From NCBI GenBank assembly GCA_964343975.1, contig CAYFLU010000001.1, forward strand, positions 1 through 64,000: 64,000 bases of DNA, in the 5' to 3' direction. The notes beneath the pieces are model-generated. The model had not been told where the DNA came from. It did not search any database and worked only from the letters and a program-made list of their open reading frames with translations. Of the stretch, positions 32,261-41,838 are shown one piece after another. This DNA is from SCUN01 sp964343975 (GTDB taxonomy: Bacteria > Acidobacteriota > Vicinamibacteria > Vicinamibacterales > SCN-69-37). A program made the position numbers and the translations under genes. How positions within the stretch are numbered: position 1 is the first letter of the stretch; the number at the start of each line of letters is the position of its first letter.

Positions 32261-34024
32261 CTATCTGATCACGAGGTTCTGCACTTTGCGTTCGCCGGGT
32301 ACGAGCGTGATCGGCGTGCCCGCGGCGAGGAGCTGATTCAGCAGCGCCGGGTCGTACTGCTCGTCTTTGCTGATGTCGGTGACGGCGGCGAGCACGTACT
32401 GCCCGGGCGGCAGCGACGCGATGCCGCTGTTGCCGAGCGTAAACGTGCCGTCACTCGCGGGTCGGGCCGTCGCGATGCGACGTGAGCCAAAGGTCCAGTA
32501 GTTCTTGTCCGCAGGGAAAATCACGACGGTGTAGTCGATTGCGGGTTGGCCTTCACCGTTCTGGAGCTTCCCCGACACACCCTGCCACTTGTCGGTGAGC
32601 GTCACAACGAGCGCCTTCGGCAATGTCTCGGGGGTGATGTCCACGGGTAGATCGGTGATGTCGCGGCCATCCGCGACGATCGATTGCAGTGTCCACGTCG
32701 TCGTTGCCGCATTCGGTCCGAGATACGCGGAGCCACCGAAGAGATATCGGCCGGGCGTGAGACCGGTGACCAGGAACGAGCCGTCCGACATGCTCGGCGT
32801 CGCGATGGGACGTGCACCCGGGCCCGCGCCATTGGGCACCGTCTGTGTTGACAGTGACGTGAACGGCGCGGTCAGTCCCGCCGGCGACGGCGGCGACGCG
32901 CCGTCGAACCGCATCACACCGGGTATCGACATGAGCGCGCGCATGACGACGTTCACGCTCGTGTCGCCAGTGACGTCCACGGAAGCAAACCCGAAAAGAC
33001 CCGCGGGTCGTTGTGACGTCGCGATCAGCGCATAGGTGCCTGGCGGGATGTCGGACAACAGGAATCTCCCGTCCGCCAAAACCTGAGCGCCGTACGTCGT
33101 CGAGAACGCGCCGCCACTTGTCATGATGACGGCGGCCTGCCGCAGTGGTTGTCCGTCCGCCGTGACCACGGTGCCGTCGACCCGCGCTCCCGAAACGCGA
33201 TCCACGCGGATGTCTATGCCCGAGCGCTCATCACCGGGGCTCATGGTGAGCACGCTTGCGTCGCTCGCGCGCGCCACGCCGGGATAGAAGTACGCGATCG
33301 TGCGACCGATCGGTCCGGCCGGCGTCGACGCGGGCAGATCACCCGCGGCATTCGCCGCCGCGCGCAACGCCGCATCCACGTCGCTCTCGGACAGCGCCCG
33401 CGGCCGAAACGGCGGCGCACCCGGACGCACCGCCGACACAACGTAGTCGCCGGGCGGCAACCCGTAAATGCGGTAGCGCCCCAGATCATCGGTCGGCACC
33501 ATCCCGCCCGTCGTCACGAGCGCCGTCTCGCCATTGCGTGTCTGCCGTCGCTGCGCCATGACGAGCGCCGACGCCGGCTGATTCATGTCGTCGGTGATCG
33601 TGCCGGCGATTACCGCCGCCAACGGCAAGCGAATCGTCAGCGTGGTGTTGCTGGCGCCGTTGGCGACGACGACGGTCGATCCCGGGCGCGCCGCGCGCTT
33701 CGCGCCCGCAACGGCCCCGAGGTACGGCGCCTTGCTCGCCGCCACGGTGTACGCGTCCGCCGGAAGATTCGTGAACAGAAACCGGCCGTCGCTGTCCGTC
33801 GAGGTCACACGCAGCACACCGGTGAACGCGCCGATCGCCACCACGGTCGCCACACGCAGCGGCTTCGATGAGGCGTCCGCCACCACCACGCCACCGAGCG
33901 CCGCCGTGCCCGTCGGGGTCGTCGACGCGCCGGGCGTCGGCGGAGCGTCGCGCACTTGCGCGGCGACGCCAAGCGGCCACATGCACATCGCGACGACGAC
34001 GCCGGTGCGCATCCAGCGCGTCAT
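32261..34024 (-). CDS. Exported carboxypeptidase-regulatory-like protein
   Basis: 587 residues. Signal peptide (GVVVAMCMWPLGVAAQV) followed by several beta-sandwich units of the CarboxypepD_reg type: GTAALGGVVVADASSKPLRV, GRFLFTNLPADAYTVAASKA, AGTITDDMNQPASALVMAQR and GRYRIYGLPPGDYVVSAVRP; the later repeats GRFLLSDIPPGTYALIA and GSFLVTGLTPGRYLFGG show the same Gly-Arg-Phe/Tyr...Leu-Pro-Pro-Gly-x-Tyr pattern. Probably periplasmic or surface located; ligand unknown. Its ATG overlaps the stop of the similar upstream gene (ATGA). Confidence 0.8.
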   Translation of the reverse strand: MTRWMRTGVVVAMCMWPLGVAAQVRDAPPTPGASTTPTGTAALGGVVVADASSKPLRVATVVAIGAFTGVLRVTSTDSDGRFLFTNLPADAYTVAASKAPYLGAVAGAKRAARPGSTVVVANGASNTTLTIRLPLAAVIAGTITDDMNQPASALVMAQRRQTRNGETALVTTGGMVPTDDLGRYRIYGLPPGDYVVSAVRPGAPPFRPRALSESDVDAALRAAANAAGDLPASTPAGPIGRTIAYFYPGVARASDASVLTMSPGDERSGIDIRVDRVSGARVDGTVVTADGQPLRQAAVIMTSGGAFSTTYGAQVLADGRFLLSDIPPGTYALIATSQRPAGLFGFASVDVTGDTSVNVVMRALMSIPGVMRFDGASPPSPAGLTAPFTSLSTQTVPNGAGPGARPIATPSMSDGSFLVTGLTPGRYLFGGSAYLGPNAATTTWTLQSIVADGRDITDLPVDITPETLPKALVVTLTDKWQGVSGKLQNGEGQPAIDYTVVIFPADKNYWTFGSRRIATARPASDGTFTLGNSGIASLPPGQYVLAAVTDISKDEQYDPALLNQLLAAGTPITLVPGERKVQNLVIR

Positions 34025-35886
34025 CGCTTCACCTCCACGGTCTTGCGTTCACCCGGCGCGAGCGTGATGCGCGTCGCCAGACGACTCCACAACTCGAGGC
34101 GCTCAGGATCGAGCCAGTCGGCTGCCTGCATATCAGGCACGGTAACAAGCAGATACTCACCGTCGGGCAGACCCGCCATCGTGAACGCGCCGGCACGTGA
34201 CGCGACCGCGGAACGAAACCGTCGCGAAGCCGCGCCCAGATCAGACCAGAACCGGCGATCCGCGGGAAACAGCAAGACGGTGAGGCCATCGGTGCCTCCG
34301 CTGCCGGTCACGGTGCCGCGCACGCTGCCATCCAACATCGTCGAGCCCGTCACGACGACGTCACCAATGTCGGTGGTGATGTCGACAGACTGATCGAGCA
34401 CGTCGGTGCCATTGATGTCGATGCTGAGAATGGATTGGGCGGTCGGGCCCTGCGTGACAAAGAGGCGATACCGTCCTGGCGCGATCGGCAGCCGAAATGT
34501 TCCGTCCGCGTTCATCTGCCCGATCGCGCTGATGTTGTTGCTGCCCGGCGTCACCAACGTCGGCGACGCGACCATCAGCATGCGCGTGAGTTCCGACGCG
34601 GGCGGCAGCGGGCCATCGCCGGCCATCTTCAACCGACCGCTGATGACCGGAAAATCGCGCAGCGACACGGTGAGGTCGGTGATGTCGCGATCCCCGACGA
34701 CCATCGGGACCACGGCCACTTTCCGCGGCGCGCCCGGTCCGAATTCGCCCTGATTCGGCGACGCGTTGGCGCGGTTGCCGACAAACGCGAGCGCCATGCC
34801 CGTGGGGCCCGACGTGACGTTTGGTCCCCAGGCCACGCGGAGCACGTAGCGGCCCGACGGCACGTTCGCGAAGTCAAACCGGCCGTCGGGTTGCACGACC
34901 ATCGGCGGAATGCTCCACAACGCCGTCGTGTCGTCACCATCGCCAACCGACGCCAGCGAGAAGGCGGCGGCATTCACGGGACCGTCGGCGCCGATCACGC
35001 GGCCCGAGATGCGCACCGCGCGCACCGCGGGCGTGACGATGTCGATGCCGGCGCGCTCTTCGCCGGAGGCGAGCGGCACGCGCTCGGCTCTCACGACGCT
35101 CGTGTTATTGGGAAACAGCGACGGCGCAAACGTGCGGAGGCCGTCGTCCAGCGTGGCGGCATCGGCGCCGAGCCGCGCAGCGCGATTGGCCAACGCCAAC
35201 AACGGCACCGGCGCGGAGGCGAGTGTGGTGAGCACGGTGCCGTCGAGCGGCATCACATCGCGCTGGCACGCGCAGACCAGATAGCTTTCGGGCCGAAGAT
35301 TCGTGATGCGGTAGGCGCCGCGATCGTCGGTGACGGCTTGCGAAGCCGGCGCCAGCACCGCGCGCCCGCTTTGCAGGCTGCGACCGAACGCGATCACCGT
35401 CGTGCCCACCACCGGATCGCCGCCATCGTCGCGCACAGTGCCGCTGAGTGTGGCGAGCTTGACGAGTTGAATCCTCACGTCGGTCGCGCGCTCGCCGACG
35501 GCGAGATCCGTCGTGCGCTGCGTGACCGCGGGCGAGATCGTGGTCCAACCCGGCTTCTGCGCATTGAACGTGAACGCGCCCGATGCGAGACGCGAAAAGT
35601 AGAAGCGGCCCTGTCCGTCGGTGATCACCGGCGCGGGCACCACACCGCCACGGCCACCGCCGCGTGCGCTCATACCGCCGAGTTGCACGACCACGCCACT
35701 CACGCCCTTGCCGGTGGCGGCATCCACGACGGTGCCGGCAATGAATCCGGTCATGCTGTCGTTTTGCGGCACGGTGACCGGCGATGGGCCGAGCGGATCC
35801 GGCTTCTGTGCGGCCCACACACCGGCGCCGGCGGCGACAAGCCACAACCATGCGCAAATCGCGCGTTCACGATGATGGGGTGACAT
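34021..35886 (-). CDS. Exported carboxypeptidase-regulatory-like protein (paralogue of the gene downstream)
   Basis: 621 residues. N-terminal signal (ICAWLWLVAAGAGVWAAQ) and repeated Ig-like/CarboxypepD_reg units: TGFIAGTVVDAATGKGVSG, GRFYFSRLASGAFTFNAQKP, GTVRDDGGDPVVGTTVIAFG, GAYRITNLRPESYLVCACQR and GRFDFANVPSGRYVLRVAWG. It shares layout with the next gene, so the two look like a tandem duplication that diverged. A strong GAGGAGG ribosome-binding site precedes the ATG. Location is inferred as cell envelope. Confidence 0.8.
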   Translation of the reverse strand: MSPHHRERAICAWLWLVAAGAGVWAAQKPDPLGPSPVTVPQNDSMTGFIAGTVVDAATGKGVSGVVVQLGGMSARGGGRGGVVPAPVITDGQGRFYFSRLASGAFTFNAQKPGWTTISPAVTQRTTDLAVGERATDVRIQLVKLATLSGTVRDDGGDPVVGTTVIAFGRSLQSGRAVLAPASQAVTDDRGAYRITNLRPESYLVCACQRDVMPLDGTVLTTLASAPVPLLALANRAARLGADAATLDDGLRTFAPSLFPNNTSVVRAERVPLASGEERAGIDIVTPAVRAVRISGRVIGADGPVNAAAFSLASVGDGDDTTALWSIPPMVVQPDGRFDFANVPSGRYVLRVAWGPNVTSGPTGMALAFVGNRANASPNQGEFGPGAPRKVAVVPMVVGDRDITDLTVSLRDFPVISGRLKMAGDGPLPPASELTRMLMVASPTLVTPGSNNISAIGQMNADGTFRLPIAPGRYRLFVTQGPTAQSILSIDINGTDVLDQSVDITTDIGDVVVTGSTMLDGSVRGTVTGSGGTDGLTVLLFPADRRFWSDLGAASRRFRSAVASRAGAFTMAGLPDGEYLLVTVPDMQAADWLDPERLELWSRLATRITLAPGERKTVEVKR

Positions 35887-35913
35887 GGCGCCTCCTCAAA
35901 TCACGGCACTGCG

Positions 35914-35953
35914 GCGGGATTCCCGCGCACAGTCCACCACGGGCCGAAGGCCC
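35914..35953. terminator. Two small hairpins between chrA and the envelope-protein gene
   Basis: GCGGG-ATT-CCCGC at 35914-35926 and GGGCC-GAA-GGCCC at 35941-35953. They follow the chrA stop on the minus strand and could end its transcript. Neither has a T-tract. Confidence 0.3.
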
Positions 35954-35971
35954 GCGCAAGCGGATTTGCGA

Positions 35972-37084
35972 TCAATGCGCGTGGCGGATCAGGCCGACGA
36001 GGATGCCGAGCGCGATCAACCACGTCGGGTTCAGACGCGCGACGATGGCGGAAAGACTGACGAGGGCGAGTGCAATGGACGTGAGGTCGACCAGCGCATT
36101 GCGGCCGAGCTGCCAGCACACCACCGCCATGAGCGCGAGTGACGCGAGGTTCACGCCGTCGAGGACGCCGGTGGCGATGGGAGACTGCTTGAGCTTCGGC
36201 AGCAGTGGACCACTGATGGCGACGTAGACGAACGCCGGCAGGAAGATGCCGAGTGTGGCGACGAGCGCGCCGTTGACGCCGGCGAGTTGGTACCCGATGA
36301 ACGTCGCGGTCGTGAACACGGGGCCGGGCGTGACCTGACCGATCGCGATCGCGTCGAGCAGTTGCTGCTCGCTGAGCCAGTGCAGTCGCTCAACGAGATC
36401 CGCGCGGAGGAAGGCGAGGAGCACGTAGCCGCTGCCGAAGAGAAGGCCGCCGGCTTTGAGAAACACCGTGAAGAGGCCCGTGAGCGACACCGCACTCGCG
36501 ACCGCGGCCGGCGCCGAGATCGCCGGCACCCACATCAGTCCCTGCAGTTTCGTCACCGCGTTGCGCAGTCCGCCGGCGATTACACCGCCGAGCGCGCCGC
36601 ACGCGGCGAGAAGCGCGAGCTCGTTCATGGCCATCGCCGCGGCGACGCATGCCGTAATCGCGAGCGCGCCATGCCACGGCACGCGCACGGCCGCGCGCGC
36701 GAGCTTGTAGAGCGCGTGCGCGACGATCGCGATCACGACCGGCTTCACACCCGCAAACACGGCTTGAATCTCCGGCAGCGAGCCGAACTTCGTGTACGCC
36801 ATCGCGATCGCGCCGACGATCACGACGGCAGGGACGATGAAGCTGAGGCCGGCGACGAGGAGGCCGGCGAGGCCGCCGCGGAGCAAACCGATGTGAATGG
36901 CGAGCTCGGTGGAGTTCGGGCCGGGGATGAGGTTGGTGGCGCCGACCAGATCGAGGAAGTCGCGGTCGCTGAGCCAGCGCCGCTTCTCCACCACTTCATG
37001 GCGCATGAGCGCGATGTGCGCGGCGGGGCCGCCGAACGAGACGACGCCGAGCCAGAGAAACAGGCGCGCGAGTTCGCCGATCAC
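35972..37084 (-). CDS. chrA: Chromate transporter, two CHR domains
   Basis: 370 residues. Each half carries the CHR signature: FSFGG-like GVVSFGGPAAHIALMRHEVV then WLSDRDFLDLVGATNLIPGP in the first, and GGLLFGSGYVLLAFLRADLV then LSEQQLLDAIAIGQVTPGPV in the second. Ten or so membrane helices are expected. ChrA family proteins export chromate by exchange or proton coupling. I chose the GTG at 37084, overlapping the methyltransferase stop (GTGA); it lies upstream of the conserved first helix, whereas the first ATG would cut it. Confidence 0.92.
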   Translation of the reverse strand: MIGELARLFLWLGVVSFGGPAAHIALMRHEVVEKRRWLSDRDFLDLVGATNLIPGPNSTELAIHIGLLRGGLAGLLVAGLSFIVPAVVIVGAIAMAYTKFGSLPEIQAVFAGVKPVVIAIVAHALYKLARAAVRVPWHGALAITACVAAAMAMNELALLAACGALGGVIAGGLRNAVTKLQGLMWVPAISAPAAVASAVSLTGLFTVFLKAGGLLFGSGYVLLAFLRADLVERLHWLSEQQLLDAIAIGQVTPGPVFTTATFIGYQLAGVNGALVATLGIFLPAFVYVAISGPLLPKLKQSPIATGVLDGVNLASLALMAVVCWQLGRNALVDLTSIALALVSLSAIVARLNPTWLIALGILVGLIRHAH

Positions 37085-37716
37085 GAGGATCGAGCGTACA
37101 CCACGCTCGTGACGAGGCCGTGTCTGAAGAAGCGGCGCTCGCATGCGCGGAAGCCCGCGCGCTGAATGTGCGCGTCGGAGTTCGGGAGCGTGCGCGCGTC
37201 GATGCCTGTGCGCCAGCGGAAGAACGTGTAGAGCGCGCGCACGATCACCTGCGCGTGCCATCGCGCGAGCCCGCGCGCCGGCACCGCGAAGTCGGCGAAC
37301 AGCCACTGCGCGTGCGGCGCGGCGCAATCGCCGAGACGTGCCACAACGCGCGCGGCGTCTTCGTCGGTGAAACAGTCGAGGCTGAAGAGCGTGACGATGA
37401 GGTCGCAGTTGCGCGGGAGCGCGGCGGTGCGGATGTCTGCGCACAGAAACAGCACGCGCGCGTGATCGGCCGTGGCCACGCGCGGCTCTGCCAGCGCGAG
37501 CATCGCCGCGCTGGCGTCGATCGAGGTCACGTGCACGTGCGGGTTGGCCGCGAGCAGCGCGGCGAGGAAGCGCCCGTCGCCGTCACCGACGAGGAGCGCG
37601 CGCTGTGCGGTGGCCGCGTGCGAGAGATGCGCGATGCGCGCGCGCTGCAGCATGTCGCCGAACGCGAGGTACTCGAGCCGGCGATAGATGCGCGCCACGC
37701 GATCGAAGCCGCTCAC
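37081..37716 (-). CDS. Class I SAM-dependent methyltransferase
   Basis: 211 residues. YRRLEYLAFGDMLQRARIAH leads into motif I RALLVGDGDGRFLAALLA, followed by HVTSIDASAAMLALAEPRVA, CDLIVTLFSLDCFTDEDAAR and WLFADFAVP. The N-terminal part and the D-G-D-G-R-F motif resemble small-molecule methyltransferases near UbiA-like genes. The substrate is unknown. It starts at GTG (37716) overlapping the membrane-protein stop and ends overlapping chrA, so three genes are chained by GTGA overlaps. Confidence 0.8.
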   Translation of the reverse strand: MSGFDRVARIYRRLEYLAFGDMLQRARIAHLSHAATAQRALLVGDGDGRFLAALLAANPHVHVTSIDASAAMLALAEPRVATADHARVLFLCADIRTAALPRNCDLIVTLFSLDCFTDEDAARVVARLGDCAAPHAQWLFADFAVPARGLARWHAQVIVRALYTFFRWRTGIDARTLPNSDAHIQRAGFRACERRFFRHGLVTSVVYARSS

Positions 37717-38483
37717 CGCCACCACCACAGCGGGACAAGCGGCGTGAGCAGCGCCACATCCGCGAGCACCCGCGCGGCGTGCCAGCCGATGCGCGGCTCG
37801 GCGCGATCGATGAGCGCGAGGAACACGGCGCTCGCGCTCACGCACGCGGCCACCACACGCGCGTCGGCGGTCGTCTCCACACACGCGAGTGCGGCGATCA
37901 CCGCGACGAGCCAAGGCAATTGCGAGAACACCCAGTGGTGCTCGGCGGCGTCGATGGCGAGTGACGTCTGCCCGTGCGACTCGTCCACCTCACGTTCCCA
38001 GGCGGAGATGAGCGCGCAGTTCGTGAAGCACACGAGCCCGATGAGCGACGCCGACGAGAGCACGGCGCCGGGCTGTGCGGTGGCGGTGACGAAGATCGCG
38101 GCGCCGCACGTGACGAGCGCGGCGACGATCAGCTCTTTCGGCGCGCGCCAGCGGCGGTGGCGGTGCACGAGCTGATGCGAGAGCAGATACAGGAGCACGG
38201 GCACGAGCAAGAGCGCGCCGGCGAGCAGATCACGCGCCGGGAGCGCGCTGAGCGCGAGCGCGATATCGGCGAGCGCGACCACCGCCCAGACGATCGCCAC
38301 GGGCCAGCGGTGGCGCTGATAGAAGTGATGACGCTGCGTGCGAATGTCGCGCCAGTGCAGGCGCCACCCTTCGATCCACCGGTCGAGCACGTACGCGAGC
38401 CACACGGTGGCCGCGAGCACCACGCGATGCTCGAGCCGCAGCGGCACGCCGGCCACATCCGACAGCAGGGCCTGCCACGCCAC
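37713..38483 (-). CDS. UbiA-like multi-helix membrane protein (start uncertain)
   Basis: At least 256 residues, eight or so transmembrane helices (LEHRVVLAATVWLAYVLDRW; VAIVWAVVALADIALALSAL; LLAGALLLVPVLLYLLSHQL). The first helix pair carries a YVLDR/H-rich segment (RTQRHHFYQRHRWP), reminiscent of UbiA-type prenyltransferase relatives but without clear DxxxD motifs. The annotated GTG at 38483 falls inside a helix that plainly begins earlier (RWWQWPTILSLDAPAVSVAW). The frame has no ATG/GTG/TTG upstream; an ATT at 38561, 11 bases after GGAGG, could be the real start. Function unknown. Confidence 0.6.
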   Translation of the reverse strand: MAWQALLSDVAGVPLRLEHRVVLAATVWLAYVLDRWIEGWRLHWRDIRTQRHHFYQRHRWPVAIVWAVVALADIALALSALPARDLLAGALLLVPVLLYLLSHQLVHRHRRWRAPKELIVAALVTCGAAIFVTATAQPGAVLSSASLIGLVCFTNCALISAWEREVDESHGQTSLAIDAAEHHWVFSQLPWLVAVIAALACVETTADARVVAACVSASAVFLALIDRAEPRIGWHAARVLADVALLTPLVPLWWWR

Positions 38484-38581
38484 GCTGACCGCGGGCGCGT
38501 CGAGTGACAGGATCGTTGGCCACTGCCACCAGCGCGGTGTCTCGACAGGAACAGGCGGAATATCCGTATTATCCTCCGCGC

Positions 38582-39115
38582 ATGCCCCACCTGATCGAAC
38601 GCGCGTCGAGTGCCCGGGCCACCTGCCGCGGTTGCGGCGCGAAGATCGCCAAAGGCGAGCTCCGCTTCGGCGAACAACTCCCGAATCCCTTCGCCGACGG
38701 AGAGGGTGCGCTGATGACGCACTGGTTTCACATGGCGTGCGCAGCGTACCGCCGGCCGGAAGCCTTCATCGACGGCATCGCCGCCGCCGAGGAATCCACC
38801 AAGGAATCCATCGACGATCGCGCCACACTCGAGGCCGAAGCCGCGCTCGGCGTGGCGCACCGACGTCTCCCGCGCGTGAGCACCGCCGATCACGCGCCCA
38901 CGGGCCGCGCCACCTGTCGCGCCTGCAAGAACCTGATCGACAAAGGCGCGTGGCGCATCGCGCTCGTGTTCTACGAAGACGGCCGCTTCACGCCGTCGGG
39001 CTACATCCACGCGACGTGCGCGAAGGAATATCTCGAGACGACGGCGTATCGCGCGCGGCTGAAGTACTTCTCGCCGGCGCTGAGCGATGCGGAGTTGGAT
39101 GAGATCTGCGGGTAG
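38582..39115 (+). CDS. Stand-alone protein with two PARP-type zinc fingers
   Basis: 177 residues. Two similar modules: residues 1-60 (LIERASSARATCRGCGAKIA ... HWFHMACAAY) and 95-150 (TGRATCRACKNLIDKGAWRI ... IHATCAKEYL). Each has the PARP zinc-finger ligand order C-x2-C ... H-x2-C, and the surrounding KGELRFGEQ and KGAWRIAL strands also match. In eukaryotic PARP1 such fingers recognise DNA breaks. No ADP-ribosyltransferase domain is fused or adjacent. A nucleic-acid-binding role is inferred. TATTAT lies nine bases before the ATG, so the leader is very short. Confidence 0.8.
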   Translation: MPHLIERASSARATCRGCGAKIAKGELRFGEQLPNPFADGEGALMTHWFHMACAAYRRPEAFIDGIAAAEESTKESIDDRATLEAEAALGVAHRRLPRVSTADHAPTGRATCRACKNLIDKGAWRIALVFYEDGRFTPSGYIHATCAKEYLETTAYRARLKYFSPALSDAELDEICG

Positions 39116-39130
39116 CCCGCGCGCAACAGG

Positions 39131-40735
<1,605 letters not shown>

Positions 40736-40756
40736 CGGAATTGTCGATTGTACCGC

Positions 40757-41770
40757 TTACCGGATCGGGTCCGCCGCCACGCCGTCCTTCGTGATCACCA
40801 CCGGCAGGATGGCGCCGGACGCGTCGAAGCGCATCTCGTCGATGCACACCACGCGGTGATCACGGCCGGAATCGCCCAGCGGACGACGGTGATACACGAT
40901 GTACCACTTGCCGGACGGCGCGTGGAGCACGGAGTGATGCCCCGCGCCGGTCGCGACTTGCGGATCCTGCGAGAGGATCTTGCCCGCGCGCTCGAACGGA
41001 CCGAACGGCGACGTGCCGATCGCGTACGCCACCGCGTAGTTCGGACCGGTCCATCCGCCTTCCGACCACATGAAGTAGTACTTCCCGTCTTTCCTGAACA
41101 TCCACGAGCCTTCGACATAGCCCGCCGGCGTGATCTCGTTGAACGTCGTCCCATCGGGAAACGGCACGAGCGCGGTGAAGTCGGCGTTGAGCTTCGCGAT
41201 GTTGCAGTGCTTCCATCCCCCGTAAATCAAATAATGCGTGCCGTCATCGTCGGCGAACACGAACGGATCGATGGGCTGTGCGCCGTTGTGGAATTTGTCG
41301 ACGAGCGGCGCGCCGAGGTGATCTTCGAAGGGACCTGCCGGATGTTTCGCGCGCGCGACGCCGATGCCGCCGCGTTGTTGATCGTTCTGAATGTCGTTCG
41401 CGCCGAAGAAGAGGTAGTACCAGTCGCCGCGTTTCACGATCGTCGGCGCCCACACGGCGCGCGTGGCCCAGGTGATGTGCGCGGTGTCGAGGATGCGCGG
41501 GTGTTTGGTCCACGTCACGAGATCGCGCGAGGAGAAGGCGTCGAAGAACGTCTGGTCGTTGTAGGCGGCCGAAAAGGTCGGGAAAATCCAGTATTCGCCC
41601 TCGAAGACCCTCACTTCCGGGTCGGCGTACCACCCCTGGAGTATGGGGTTTCCCGATCTGGCCTGGATCTGCACGCCAAATATCCGGTGTTCGGTTTTAA
41701 CCACAGGCAAAAGCCCAAAAGAGAGGGTCGCCAGGGTGGTTTTGGTGATGAATTGGCGTCGAGAAACCAT
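40757..41770 (-). CDS. Glycoside hydrolase family 43 (arabinanase/xylosidase-like), exported
   Basis: 337 residues. A Tat-like signal (MVSRRQFITKTTLATLSFGL) precedes a five-bladed GH43 propeller with catalytic residues in place: base Asp in NPILQGWYADPEVRVF, pKa-modulating Asp in PIDPFVFADDDGTHYLIYGG and acid Glu in GYVEGSWMFRKDGKYYFMWS. The C-terminus GHHSVLHAPSGKWYIVYHRR is typical. It removes arabinose or xylose from plant polysaccharides. A TATAAAT stretch ends about seven bases before the ATG. Confidence 0.9.
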   Translation of the reverse strand: MVSRRQFITKTTLATLSFGLLPVVKTEHRIFGVQIQARSGNPILQGWYADPEVRVFEGEYWIFPTFSAAYNDQTFFDAFSSRDLVTWTKHPRILDTAHITWATRAVWAPTIVKRGDWYYLFFGANDIQNDQQRGGIGVARAKHPAGPFEDHLGAPLVDKFHNGAQPIDPFVFADDDGTHYLIYGGWKHCNIAKLNADFTALVPFPDGTTFNEITPAGYVEGSWMFRKDGKYYFMWSEGGWTGPNYAVAYAIGTSPFGPFERAGKILSQDPQVATGAGHHSVLHAPSGKWYIVYHRRPLGDSGRDHRVVCIDEMRFDASGAILPVVITKDGVAADPIR

Positions 41771-41838
41771 GTCATCTATTTATAGCCTTCCGCCGGAAGT
41801 ACATGTAGTCTTTGCCGCATCTAGACCCGGAGGCTCGG

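Noticed and set aside
35914..35953. Riboswitch before the envelope-protein gene.
   Set aside because: Two small unrelated hairpins lying downstream of chrA on the transcribed strand, with no known riboswitch motif.
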